Source of the DNA: Thalassobacter stenotrophicus
GTDB taxonomy: Bacteria; Pseudomonadota; Alphaproteobacteria; Rhodobacterales; Rhodobacteraceae
Assembly: GCF_001458315.1 (NCBI RefSeq)
Contig: NZ_CYRX01000031.1
Span: 1-64,000, forward strand
Direction of reading: 5' to 3'
Length of the DNA stretch: 64,000 nt
Under the pieces are notes generated by a model. It was not told the DNA's origin, did no database searches, and was given only the letters and a program-made list of their open reading frames with translations. Below are positions 35,426-44,522 of this stretch, piece by piece. Position numbers and translations under genes: made by a program. Every line of letters begins with the position of its first letter. Positions within the stretch are counted from its first letter, which is position 1.

Positions 35426-36631
35426 TTATTCTCCAAAGCTTTGCAGGTTCTTCGCCATCTCTTTTGATAGCGGTAAGAACCGAGCATAAAAACGTTCGAT
35501 CTGATCAACAGATGTCCCAGCGTTCTTCGCAAGATTAAAAATGTTCACCTTACCCTCACTGTTAATAATCCTCATACAAATCGCTGTATGGCGCAAGGAG
35601 TACAGCGTATGCGTTTTGCCTGTCGGTGTATCGGTCTGAAGCTCGCCGAACCTCAGCACCTCGGTAAATAATCTTTGAACCATTGCTGATGCCGTTGTTC
35701 GGTTGGTGTACTGTGGGTAGAAGATATAGTCTTCAGGTTTTGCATTCGGGTAACGCTTCTGAATGCGTTCGTAGACGGACACAGCAGCAGGCATCGTGTT
35801 AGCCCCCCTAAAACCAGTCTTGCCATCTCTAACGGTCACAATGAGCCGCTTAGGATCATCAGCAATAGTAACGTCACTGTGCTTGATTGCGTATAGCTCT
35901 GAAGAGATAGGTCGGACGAAAGAATGCGTCAGGAATAAGATCATATCATAGAATTCATCGGTTACCGCAAAGCCCCGGACGCTTACGCCCTCTTTCGTTG
36001 CTCGCTTCACCGTGGATAGGAGTTTTTGATAGTTATCATCCTCCTTTGCAACCAATGGGTGAAACCTAAAGAATGGTCGTGGGTTGTCCTTTGTTTTCAC
36101 CCTTGGTGTTTGCGGGACAACGTCGATCACGCCTTCATCTCTGGCGATCTTCATCACATTCCTAAACGCTGCCATCAGAGTGTTCTTAGTCGAAGCAGCT
36201 AAGTCAGTCCGTCGCTTAGTCAGATCGGCAACATATTCTTGGTAAGTATGGGTCCGGATCTGCCTTACATCACGATCGCCAAAAAAGCGGACCAAGCCCC
36301 AATCTTCATTCTGGACCGCCCAATGCAATGCTTTGATGTAGCCTTGGCTACGTTCACCCGTCTGAGACTGAAGCCTCGACCTGTGCAGCAGCTTGAGAGC
36401 AAAATGGCTAAAGGTGTATTCACGCTCAACGGGCTTTTCGGACTTCAACAATGATAGAGCAAGTTCCTGTGCTACCTCCCTCGCCCGTATAACCGTGTCT
36501 TCACCAGTTGACTTAACCAGGTATTTCTTGGTCTTCTTATCCCAAACACGAACATACCACTTGGCTGAACGCTCAACACGATAAAGGGATAAGCCTTTGT
36601 AAAGCTTGATAGCTGAAGGTGCTTTAGACAT
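35426..36631 (-). CDS. int: Tyrosine-type integrase of the element
   Basis: The 401-aa protein has an N-terminal DNA-binding part, a SAM-like core-binding region (about 60-200), and a catalytic domain with Arg in FVRPISSELYA (near 242), Lys in VRDGKTGFRG, the SLRHTAI box (near 346) and Tyr in IERFYARFLP (near 380). It starts 82 bp from attR, as expected for the enzyme that recombines the tRNA-Asn repeats. The domain is full length, unlike the short recombinase at 30134. Codon use matches the island. Confidence 0.93.
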   Translation of the reverse strand: MSKAPSAIKLYKGLSLYRVERSAKWYVRVWDKKTKKYLVKSTGEDTVIRAREVAQELALSLLKSEKPVEREYTFSHFALKLLHRSRLQSQTGERSQGYIKALHWAVQNEDWGLVRFFGDRDVRQIRTHTYQEYVADLTKRRTDLAASTKNTLMAAFRNVMKIARDEGVIDVVPQTPRVKTKDNPRPFFRFHPLVAKEDDNYQKLLSTVKRATKEGVSVRGFAVTDEFYDMILFLTHSFVRPISSELYAIKHSDVTIADDPKRLIVTVRDGKTGFRGANTMPAAVSVYERIQKRYPNAKPEDYIFYPQYTNRTTASAMVQRLFTEVLRFGELQTDTPTGKTHTLYSLRHTAICMRIINSEGKVNIFNLAKNAGTSVDQIERFYARFLPLSKEMAKNLQSFGE

Positions 36632-36712
36632 TATTAAAAGCCAAAATCAAAGTTATATACCCTACCTATAAACTATATCCTAAGCCATTGACATTATTAA
36701 ACACCAAGATAC

Positions 36713-36757
36713 CTGTTAATCAATTGGTCGTAGGTTCGATCCCTACCGCCGGAGCCA
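36713..36757 (+). repeat. attR: 45-bp direct repeat of tRNA-Asn 3' end
   Basis: Identical to 20244-20288 and includes the T-arm and encoded CCA. Bases on either side differ from the tRNA locus (TAAAAT follows here, AAAAAA there), so the repeat length is exactly 45 bp. It marks the right end of the element. Confidence 0.95.
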
Positions 36758-36781
36758 TAAAATAATCGCACAGAAATAAAA

Positions 36782-38806
36782 CTACGGCGTTACGCGCGAT
36801 GTTAGCGCGTCTGCACGCTGTTGTAGCGGCGTGTCTTTGACACGCATGACGATTGGCGCGAGTTGCGCTCGAGCACGGTCCATTTGACCCGCTACAATCA
36901 GAGCTTCCACCAAGTTCAACTCAATCTCAGGTGCGCCACCGTCGGCGGCAAGTGCGGCGGCTTCCAACCGTTCCAATGCTAATTCCACATCCCCCTCGCG
37001 CAGGGCGATCCATCCCAATGTATCAAGAATGGCCGCGTTGCCCGGTTGAAACGCCAGTGCCTTTTGCGCCAGGTCTTTCGCCTCGGACAGGTCGTCAGCG
37101 CGGACTGCCAAGAACCAAGCCAATTGGTTCAGCGCGATGTAGCTGTCTGGCTGCACGGATAAAAACGCACGGTACGCGGCCTCAGCGGCTGCGTCCTCAC
37201 CCAGCGTTTCACCCAAAAGGCCTAGCCTAACCAAGACATCGGGGTCCTTACGGATTTTGGCGGCAGCCCCATAGGCCTCAAACGCGTCGCGCGCCTCACG
37301 TTGCGCAAAGAAATGATTACCGCGCATGACCTGAACCACCACGAAATCGGGCGCAATGCGGGCCGCACTATCTAGCAGATCAATCGAAGGCGCGCCCACA
37401 CGTGCAGCCGACTCTGCGGCGAAAAATGCCGCCAAAACGTCATTAGGATTGGCCTCAGCGATCTGGCGCAATTGCGGGGCCGCCCCGCCCGTGAGGGACA
37501 GACGCAAAAACAACGGCCCCGCCATGGCACGCGCAGTTTCCGGTGCAATGGTGGCCAAGTCAGCTTCGCTCAGACCATCAATCGCAAAGCCCGGCACGGC
37601 GTAGGACGCCATATTTAGCGCAGCCAAAGCTTGCTCAGGGGCGCCGTTCGCAAGGTGCCCGTAGGCCGCGAATAAGGCTTGCTCAGCGCCCTCCTCCACG
37701 AGCCCTTCGGGAGCATCACCGCCCAACGCCAGCGTTGCTGCCGCGACGCCCAAGCGCCCGGCCGGTGTTTCTGCAATCCTCTCGAATGCGGACAACGCCG
37801 CTTCGGCATCCGACTGCATCAGCGCGAGACGCCCACGTGCAAGATACCGCGAGGTCCCCTCCTCCATCTTAAGGATACCCGCCTGAGCCGCATCAGCATT
37901 GCCCGCTCGGAGAGCCGCTTCAACCCGAAGCATTGCCGCGTCCGGAATTAAGCCCGCGTAACGATCCAGCACAGCCCGCGTATTTTCAAAATCCCGAGCC
38001 TCAATCAGCGCCACAGCAAGACCACGCGCGGCATCTGCGTTATCGGGCTGCACAGCTAAACACTTTGAAAAGCTTTGCGCCGCATCCACAGGTTGTACCC
38101 GCAACATATCTAACCGCCCCAAGCCAAGCAGCACATCGCAAGCGACAGGATTGATCTCAACCGCGCGGGTCAGCGCGCTTTGGGCGCGATCAAGAAAGCC
38201 CGCCTCCGCTAAGGTCGCGCCGAAATTGGCCCAATAGGTCGCGCCGTCGGGCGCCAGTTCTGCGGCCCGCTCCATATGTGTCAAAGCCGCTGCAGGACCA
38301 TCGCGGCGATACACAACTGTCGCCAACACGTTGTGCGCGTAGGGGTGCGATCCATCAAGCGCGACGGCACGGCGAGCCGCCATCAATGCGCGCTCCAGTG
38401 TACCCTCCTCGCGGGCGATCAAGGCTCGTGCGATCAACAACTCCACCTCAGGAAGGCGCGCATCGCCCACCGCATCAGGCTCCAACAACGCGCGCGCGGC
38501 TTCGACGTCGGATTGCACCGCCCTCAGGATAGCGAGCAAGACCCGCGCCATGCCGTCAGCGGGATTGAGTTGCAGCAATTCTGTTGCGCGGGCTTCGATG
38601 CCACCCAAGTCCGCCCGGCTGCGCAAGCGCTCGGCCAAAATATCGCTGTTCAACCGTGTTTGAAACGCCGGTCCCTGCGTCGCACCATCAAAGGGCTGAG
38701 CGTTCTTCCACATCAGTGGATCAACAATCCCGGCCGTCGCAGGCTGCCACGCAGAAGACAGCAGAAACGTTGATATTACGAAACGAAGGGCGGCACGACG
38801 CGGCAT
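36782..38806 (-). CDS. Secreted TPR-repeat protein
   Basis: The 674-aa protein starts MPRRAALRFVISTFLLSSAW with a signal peptide ending near ATAG; ATG 38806 is chosen over an upstream start at 38872 for this reason. The rest is a series of about 34-residue tetratricopeptide helices (for example AHNVLATVVYRRDGPAAALT, YIALNQLAWFLAVRADDLSE). It is likely periplasmic, organising protein contacts. Next to a VPLPA-CTERM-type protein it may belong to a surface-protein or polysaccharide export locus, but a terminator separates the two genes. Confidence 0.85.
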   Translation of the reverse strand: MPRRAALRFVISTFLLSSAWQPATAGIVDPLMWKNAQPFDGATQGPAFQTRLNSDILAERLRSRADLGGIEARATELLQLNPADGMARVLLAILRAVQSDVEAARALLEPDAVGDARLPEVELLIARALIAREEGTLERALMAARRAVALDGSHPYAHNVLATVVYRRDGPAAALTHMERAAELAPDGATYWANFGATLAEAGFLDRAQSALTRAVEINPVACDVLLGLGRLDMLRVQPVDAAQSFSKCLAVQPDNADAARGLAVALIEARDFENTRAVLDRYAGLIPDAAMLRVEAALRAGNADAAQAGILKMEEGTSRYLARGRLALMQSDAEAALSAFERIAETPAGRLGVAAATLALGGDAPEGLVEEGAEQALFAAYGHLANGAPEQALAALNMASYAVPGFAIDGLSEADLATIAPETARAMAGPLFLRLSLTGGAAPQLRQIAEANPNDVLAAFFAAESAARVGAPSIDLLDSAARIAPDFVVVQVMRGNHFFAQREARDAFEAYGAAAKIRKDPDVLVRLGLLGETLGEDAAAEAAYRAFLSVQPDSYIALNQLAWFLAVRADDLSEAKDLAQKALAFQPGNAAILDTLGWIALREGDVELALERLEAAALAADGGAPEIELNLVEALIVAGQMDRARAQLAPIVMRVKDTPLQQRADALTSRVTP

Positions 38807-38850
38807 GAAAATTCCTAACTTTATAAAATAATCAAAGCGTAACATCAAAA

Positions 38851-38879
38851 ACCGCCCGCGTGAAAGCCACACGGACGGT
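38851..38879 (-). terminator. Intrinsic terminator after the vWA gene
   Basis: The minus-strand hairpin pairs ACCGTCCGTGTG-like and CACGCGGGCGGT-like arms (two G-U pairs) and is followed by T4 on that strand (38850-38847). It ends the vWA transcript before the TPR gene. Confidence 0.65.
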
Positions 38880-38904
38880 TCATTTGCTTAGTTATCCACG
38901 TGGC

Positions 38905-39930
38905 TTAGCCGCGACGACGCCGCGCAACGCCAAAACCCGCCAGAGCCAGCCCCAAGAGCAGGCCAGAAGCAGGAAGTGGGATTGGCGCAGTTGGGTTACC
39001 CCCGCCGCCATTGGTTGTCCCAAACAGGGTCAACGAAGAGGTCGCCGTTGTTTGATCAGAGAATGTTGCCACAGCCGTCCAGGTGTTGGCACCAAGCTTC
39101 AGGTTATACGCAGGCACCTTGAAGTTACCCAGTGCGTCAACCGTCCCCGCAAAGGTGTTGCCATCGGGATCAGTGATCTCAACCCCATCAACACCAACCA
39201 GAACGCCGCCAGAATTTCCGCCAAAAATATCGACGATGTCCTGAGGATTGTTGGAGAAGTTAACGAACGTCCCGCCACCAGCGGTTGCGACTGCGGCCAG
39301 TGTCGAGTTGGCAGCCCCAGGGAAGCCTACTGTATTCACCGTGTAGCCATCTGCCAGCGCAGCCGCTGCAGCCGCGACTGCCACCGACTGTGTGCTGCCT
39401 CCGTCCGAAATCAGCAAGATTTGCTTGCTGGTTCCCGCACGACCGTTTGCATCAAGCTCTCCATCCGCAGTAACGATCCCGTCGCGAATATCGGTGCCGC
39501 CGCTCGCCACGATGGCATTGATCGCGCTGGTCACGCCCGCGTCTGGAATTGGTGTCAGCGTTTGCCGCACAAAGCCGGAACTTTGGAACTCAACCACGCC
39601 AACATTGGATCCAGCAGGCAAACTGTTCACCAAGGCGTTCGCTGCTTGCTGCTGAAGAATGTCGCGCCGGACCGAGCTGCCATCGGGCAAGTTAACGAAA
39701 GCCCCCATAGAGCCTGACCCATCGAGCGCGAGCACGAGATCAAGACCGCCACCAACAACGCCGGACGCGTTGGCTTGCCCGTCGGGCATTGTCATCGTTC
39801 CGACAGGAAACGACGCCCCATTGGCCGGGTTAAGCCACCCGACAGAACCCGCCGCATGAGCGGCGGCCCCAAATGTTGTCAGCGCTAGGGCGAGCACTCC
39901 CCCGCGCACTAAAGATATGCTAAAATTCAT
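38905..39930 (-). CDS. vWA-domain protein with VPLPA-CTERM-type sorting tail
   Basis: The 341-aa protein has a signal peptide (MNFSISLVRGGVLALALTTF, AHA cleavage), a von Willebrand A domain with the MIDAS motif DGSGSMG near residue 70, and a C-terminal tail IPLPASGLLLGLALAGFGVA ending in Arg residues. That tail matches exosortase sorting signals (VPLPA-CTERM) of Rhodobacterales. It should be exported and processed by an exosortase encoded elsewhere. ATG 39930 has AAGGTGG upstream. Likely role: surface binding or adhesion. Confidence 0.85.
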   Translation of the reverse strand: MNFSISLVRGGVLALALTTFGAAAHAAGSVGWLNPANGASFPVGTMTMPDGQANASGVVGGGLDLVLALDGSGSMGAFVNLPDGSSVRRDILQQQAANALVNSLPAGSNVGVVEFQSSGFVRQTLTPIPDAGVTSAINAIVASGGTDIRDGIVTADGELDANGRAGTSKQILLISDGGSTQSVAVAAAAAALADGYTVNTVGFPGAANSTLAAVATAGGGTFVNFSNNPQDIVDIFGGNSGGVLVGVDGVEITDPDGNTFAGTVDALGNFKVPAYNLKLGANTWTAVATFSDQTTATSSLTLFGTTNGGGGNPTAPIPLPASGLLLGLALAGFGVARRRRG

Positions 39931-40485
39931 AAGACCACCTTCCAATTACTAATCACGCGAACTCACAAAAGGCCGATTCGCTGTAAATGTAGGTTAACAA
40001 ATCACTAAGCCGTTTCCAAAATTAGAATCAATTTTCACGGAACTTCCACGGACGCTGACAGATCAACATACTTTGAAAGACTCTGACTTCAGAGACACAA
40101 AGACAGCATAATTTATTTTTTAACAAATATTAACAACACTATATCATGAATAATTAACGTAGATACCTCCGCTTTCTCGGGAGTATCACATTAACCAAAG
40201 TTGCATAGATGAGGCGGTTTGACTGCAAATTCTGGCGCCGATTTCACCTTCAATTCAACTCACAGCCGCCAAATTTTACGCTCCGCGTATTTTCGGAGCA
40301 CGAGTGGTCTCACCAACCGACCGAAACATATCTTAAGATAAAAACCATAGATCAAAACGTAACTTTCTAGATCTACAATCACGCAAGGGCACAACGATCG
40401 CATCCCACCGAGCGCTCTTAAACACCCACCAAGACAGCAAAAGGGGGCAGTCAAAGACCGCCCCCAATCCGAAAGCCTCTCAGGC
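39931..40485. other. 555-bp intergenic region
   Basis: No gene is supported. The right part (39960-40230) is AT-rich and holds the vWA promoter region; a 64-codon frame at 40260-40454 has no ribosome site or family and is not called. The dabA terminator lies at 40443-40465. Confidence 0.4.
40443..40465 (-). terminator. Terminator of the dab operon
   Basis: GGGGGC/GCCCCC arms with inner GTC/GAC form a stem interrupted by one mismatch around an AAA loop; on the minus strand it is followed by T4. It lies 20 bp beyond the dabA stop. Confidence 0.75.
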
Positions 40486-42867
40486 TTATTCGGCCGCCAT
40501 CAAAGCCGCCTGCCCGCCTATCTGGCTCCAATTCCCATGGCCATCGTAGCGGGCCGTGATCTGCCCCTCATCATCCATGGCCAAGAGGTGCAGCCACTGG
40601 TTATCGAACAGGTCTGCGACGCTGGGATGTTTTTCCAGCACCGCGTTCATATCCTCGATCGGGGCCGCAATCACGACCGACAGCCGAAGCGGTTCATGCC
40701 TGAGCGTGTCGCCATCATGCACCGATTGCAGGGGCAGTCCGGCGCGTAGGTTTCCGCCGTTGCCTTCGACCACGCCAACACCGCCGGTGATATTGTGCAC
40801 CAACTTGTTGCCACCACCAAACGCCTCAGGTGCGACCGCCGACCCGTAGTACTGGAGCGATATCCAGCTCGCGACGACAACGGGCGCGGTCAGGATCAGT
40901 TCTAGCACCCCTTTTTCAGTATCCGCATGGTGGTTGTAGGTATGCAGAAACGCCTGCCCCCCAAGATCTAAACCGCGCGTCAATTCCCGTGGGGCTGCGA
41001 TAAACTTGGAACATCCGGCAAGCCCCCATTCGGGCCGGACCTGCGCCCAGTCCAAACCGCGCGCAATCAAATCGGCCTGCGTTTTGGCACCCGGCAGGCT
41101 ACCTGCCCGCTCTGCGCGTGCCTCTGCCCCCGCAGCCTTGAGCCAGAGCTTAAGCCGCTTGATGTCGTCGCTGTGCATACCCGCGTCGATATCCGCGTCG
41201 AACATATCCACCCGGTCAGAGGTTGTGTGATGTAGCGCACCCACGAACAGTGTGTCGGCCGGCACATCGATCTGCGCCCGCACCTCTGGATCGTTCAGTA
41301 GTTGGGCGAGGATCCGGACGTTGACCTCCCCCGTGTTGCCACCGCAAGCACCGCAATGCATCGCGCTCTCAAAGGGGGTGTTCACGACTTCGGCCCCATG
41401 CCCCGTGATCATGACCACCCGCGCAAAGGGCGCGCGTAATGACATTGCACCAAGGACCGTCTTGGCCGCTGTCACCTTGTCCTCAAGGGACAAATCCGTA
41501 GTCAGAACCGGGACCGGACCCCCTGCGACCTTGGCAGGCGCACCAAAGGTGTCTTTGATCAATTTGGGCAGGTATAGTGGCCCTGCGGCCTCAACAAAGG
41601 CAAAGGACCCTACAGCCGCCTGCCGAAACCGGCCCCACGCCCGTTTGGCCCGCGCCGCAAGCCTCAGCTCCGTGTCTTGCTCGGCGGAATGGCCGCTTTT
41701 GGCCCTAAGCGCGGGGGACAACAGAACCGGCGCAAGCGCTTGGGTCACATCCGACGCGACCGGTTGGTGGGTGATTGTCAGCCCAAAGAAGCCCGCGAAG
41801 CCAACGGTTTCGACCTCATCGCTTTGATTTTCGAGGGCACGCCGGAACACCTCGGACCGCACGTCGATGCAGAACGCGGCCTGAACCGCCGCCCGCTCAG
41901 GCCCCGCAACAGGAGTGCGGCTTGCCATTTGCGCGACCAGCTTGCGTTGCGCCGCCAGTTCCGCCGCGAGTTGCAGGGCACAGTCGATCCGATGATCTGC
42001 CGTTGGTGCCAGCGGCTTGGCATATTCAGCCAAAGCATCCAGCCAGACTGCACCGATTTCTGCGCGGTACATCTCAAACAACGCGGCCTCCCACACGATC
42101 CGAATGCACAAAAGGTCCGTCACAGCCTCATCCCGCGCGCCCGATTGCTCAGCCGCCCAAGCGTCCCGCCGCGCGAGTTGCGCCCAACCGCCGAGGGTCG
42201 AAAGGAGCCGGTGGAAGTACAGCTCCGCCTCTTGTGGCATCACGCCCAGCGTTTCAGCCGAATACGCCAGTGCAAGCGCGCCCGACGGGGGCAGGTTCGA
42301 GACGTACTCAGAGAACCCCTTAAGACCTTGGATCTCCGGGGTGATGTCCCGTTTGGCAAACCCGTGCCACGCCGGAAACGCAGCCATCGCAGGAGCGGGC
42401 CAAAGGGCTTGGCCGGCGTCAAAGTGGCTCGCGGCCCAATGGCCGATCCGCTCTTCGATCAGGCGCGGCCAATCAATGCCAGACACATCCGCCGCTAGGC
42501 CCGCTATAGTTGGCAAAGCGACAGGCGCCGGGGAGGTATGTGACGACGCGGCCTCATACAAGTCTGCGGCCGTCGCGGGCAGCCCGTCGGGGTTGGCTGC
42601 GATGGCGGCATCCAAATCCGCCAGCGTAATGTCGCCCTTGTCGATCTTGGCGACCAGATCCGCGCGCAGTTGCGTGACCCGGACACCTGCGACCTTTTCC
42701 AACCGTGCCGCCGTCAGCATCAAAGGCTCAGAGGTTTGGCCCAGAAAAGGGTTCACCGCGACGGTTTCCGCCAAGGCCCACATGGGCGGGATGGCGCGCG
42801 ATGCGATGTCCGCTTTTGCAAACAGTTCCAGCGTTGGGCCGTCAAATTGTGTGTTTTGAACCAGCAT
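40486..42867 (-). CDS. dabA: DabA, inorganic-carbon pump subunit (DUF2309)
   Basis: The 793-aa protein is a full-length DUF2309/DabA. The beta-carbonic-anhydrase-like site is visible: Cys and Asp in AAFCIDVRSEVFRRALE (near 332), His in ITGHGAEVVNTPFES (near 487) and Cys in HCGACGGN (near 504). In the DAB complex, DabA hydrates CO2 in a one-way, ion-gradient-driven reaction that accumulates bicarbonate in the cytoplasm. It begins 3 bp after dabB, and a terminator follows. Confidence 0.94.
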   Translation of the reverse strand: MLVQNTQFDGPTLELFAKADIASRAIPPMWALAETVAVNPFLGQTSEPLMLTAARLEKVAGVRVTQLRADLVAKIDKGDITLADLDAAIAANPDGLPATAADLYEAASSHTSPAPVALPTIAGLAADVSGIDWPRLIEERIGHWAASHFDAGQALWPAPAMAAFPAWHGFAKRDITPEIQGLKGFSEYVSNLPPSGALALAYSAETLGVMPQEAELYFHRLLSTLGGWAQLARRDAWAAEQSGARDEAVTDLLCIRIVWEAALFEMYRAEIGAVWLDALAEYAKPLAPTADHRIDCALQLAAELAAQRKLVAQMASRTPVAGPERAAVQAAFCIDVRSEVFRRALENQSDEVETVGFAGFFGLTITHQPVASDVTQALAPVLLSPALRAKSGHSAEQDTELRLAARAKRAWGRFRQAAVGSFAFVEAAGPLYLPKLIKDTFGAPAKVAGGPVPVLTTDLSLEDKVTAAKTVLGAMSLRAPFARVVMITGHGAEVVNTPFESAMHCGACGGNTGEVNVRILAQLLNDPEVRAQIDVPADTLFVGALHHTTSDRVDMFDADIDAGMHSDDIKRLKLWLKAAGAEARAERAGSLPGAKTQADLIARGLDWAQVRPEWGLAGCSKFIAAPRELTRGLDLGGQAFLHTYNHHADTEKGVLELILTAPVVVASWISLQYYGSAVAPEAFGGGNKLVHNITGGVGVVEGNGGNLRAGLPLQSVHDGDTLRHEPLRLSVVIAAPIEDMNAVLEKHPSVADLFDNQWLHLLAMDDEGQITARYDGHGNWSQIGGQAALMAAE

Positions 42868-42870
42868 ATC

Positions 42871-44427
42871 TTAGGCACCTTTCGCGTCAGATTTGGACCA
42901 GCTGCCGATCATCCGATCAAGAACAGCGTTGAGGTAGAAGCCGTTGGAAATATGAACCCGCAGGCCCTGTGCCGCCGGGTGATGAACCCACAGCGGGAAA
43001 CACGCCTGCGCCATCGCAAGAAGCCCGAATGAGATCACCGTGATCCCGATCAGAAACCACCCCAATGCACCGGGGATCGGCGCAGGCGGAAGCGTACCCG
43101 CGGTGATCCACACAGCCAATGTTTGGAGTGTAAAGTAGCCAATCGTGGTCGCAAGCGACGCGATGGCCATCCGCCGGGTCAGGGCTTTGGGCGCGGTATC
43201 CGCCAAGCCTTGGGCCAGCATATAGGCCACGCCAAACACGAGGACCGCACCCATCGCGAGGGCCTGGGGCGACTTGCCGCCCAACCCAAAGAGCGTTGCG
43301 ATGGCGGCGAAAATCACCACCGCAATTCCAAAGGCCCGCAGCACCGCACGCCCGTTGGGCACAGCCACCGGACCGGGCCGCGGGATGGCGGCAACCGCAC
43401 CGACCGCCCCGCCCGAGGACAAAAAGGCGTGCGCCTTGTAGAGCGAGTGCGCGACAATGTGCAAAAGCGCGAGAGCAAAAAGACCCAGACCACATTGCAG
43501 GATCATAAAGCCCATTTGTGCGATCGTGGACCATGCCAGTGCTGTTTTGATCGCGGGCTGGGTCAGCATCACGATGGACCCAATCAGGGCTGACGCACCG
43601 CCCAAGAACACCAGCGCCGAGAGCAAAACCGGGTTCAGCAAGATCAGGTCGGCAAAGCGGATCAATAAGAAACCGCCCGCGTTCACGACACCTGCGTGCA
43701 GCAAGGCGGACACCGGTGTGGGCGCCTCCATCACTTCGGTCAGCCAGCCGTGAAAAGGGACCTGCGCCGAGGCCAACATCGCCGAAATCGCCAAAAGGAT
43801 CGCGGCAAAGGTCCACATCCATGTGGTCTCAGCCTCCGCCAACAGCGTGGCGATATCACCTGTGCCAGCAGCCGCGTAAAGCATGACCCCCGCCAGAACC
43901 AACGCCCCATTTGAACCTTTGTTAACCATTGCCTTCTTGCGGCCAGCCAGTTGCGCGCCGGTCCGTGTGGCATAGGTCAGAAGCAGCCGCTGTACCGCGA
44001 CCCCTGCCCCAATCCAGCCCACAATCAACTGTACGATATTGCCCGCCGTCACCAGCAGAAGGACAGACCCGAGGGCCACACCGAGCCAGCCCATGAAGGC
44101 GGCCTGTGTTTTCTCTCCGTCCATGTAGGTGCGGGCGTAGCGCGACACGACCCAGCCGATAAAGCTGACCAACAGGGCCATCGTCAGCGACACCGCATCC
44201 AACCGGATCGAAAAGCCCAACTCCGCAAAGCCCAACAACGCCGAGGTCTGCGGGCCCTGCCCGATCACGATAGCGGCCCCCACAACACATACGGTCAAAG
44301 CCGCCAATGCCGCACTCTCAACCACGCGCAGGCTTTGGCCCCCGCGTGCCGGTGGGCGCGCAAACATCAACCCGCCCCCTGCAAGTAAGATCAACGGCGC
44401 GAGACCGAATAGGATGACACTGGACAT
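42871..44427 (-). CDS. dabB: DabB, NuoL-like membrane subunit of the carbon pump
   Basis: The 518-aa protein has about 13 membrane segments and the NuoL/MrpA-type core: VPFHGWLTEVMEAPTPVSAL, LLHAGVVNAGGFLLIRF and HSLYKAHAFLSSGGAVG. Together with DabA it forms the DAB carbon pump, where it conducts H+ or Na+. ATG 44427 is supported by GAGGAG. It is divergent from a LysR regulator that probably controls the pair. Confidence 0.93.
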   Translation of the reverse strand: MSSVILFGLAPLILLAGGGLMFARPPARGGQSLRVVESAALAALTVCVVGAAIVIGQGPQTSALLGFAELGFSIRLDAVSLTMALLVSFIGWVVSRYARTYMDGEKTQAAFMGWLGVALGSVLLLVTAGNIVQLIVGWIGAGVAVQRLLLTYATRTGAQLAGRKKAMVNKGSNGALVLAGVMLYAAAGTGDIATLLAEAETTWMWTFAAILLAISAMLASAQVPFHGWLTEVMEAPTPVSALLHAGVVNAGGFLLIRFADLILLNPVLLSALVFLGGASALIGSIVMLTQPAIKTALAWSTIAQMGFMILQCGLGLFALALLHIVAHSLYKAHAFLSSGGAVGAVAAIPRPGPVAVPNGRAVLRAFGIAVVIFAAIATLFGLGGKSPQALAMGAVLVFGVAYMLAQGLADTAPKALTRRMAIASLATTIGYFTLQTLAVWITAGTLPPAPIPGALGWFLIGITVISFGLLAMAQACFPLWVHHPAAQGLRVHISNGFYLNAVLDRMIGSWSKSDAKGA

Positions 44428-44522
44428 GGACGCTCTCCTCACTGGTGCTTGGGAGAGGATGTAGCGGCAGCCATATCATTTAATAAATACATTGTTTATC
44501 AGATATCATTCTGTTTAATAGA
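44428..44522. promoter_or_regulatory. Divergent promoter region of dabBA and the LysR gene
   Basis: The 95-bp spacer holds an AT-rich core with ATAAA-N7-TTTAT dyad symmetry near 44484-44500, flanked by two ATATCATT copies. This suits a LysR-type binding site controlling both directions, but exact promoter elements were not assigned. Confidence 0.5.

Larger units (their letters stand above)
20244..36757. mobile_element. Pipolin-like integrative element in tRNA-Asn
   Basis: The 16.5-kb element is bounded by a perfect 45-bp direct repeat of the tRNA-Asn 3' end and is AT-richer than both flanks. An integrase gene lies next to the right repeat. Content in order: hsdM, hsdS, hsdR, heparin-lyase-like gene, family B DNA polymerase of the primer-independent type, a short tyrosine recombinase, four orphan genes, a two-gene set after a ribbon-helix-helix regulator, a non-coding block, another orphan gene, a DUF4268-type nuclease-like gene and the integrase. 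A piPolB gene plus tyrosine recombinases, a tRNA att pair and type I restriction genes is the described signature of pipolins. No conjugation, capsid or classical Rep genes are seen. Confidence 0.85.

Noticed and set aside
40260-40454. 64-codon minus-strand frame between dabA and the vWA gene
   Set aside because: No ribosome site, unusual composition, overlaps the dab terminator region.
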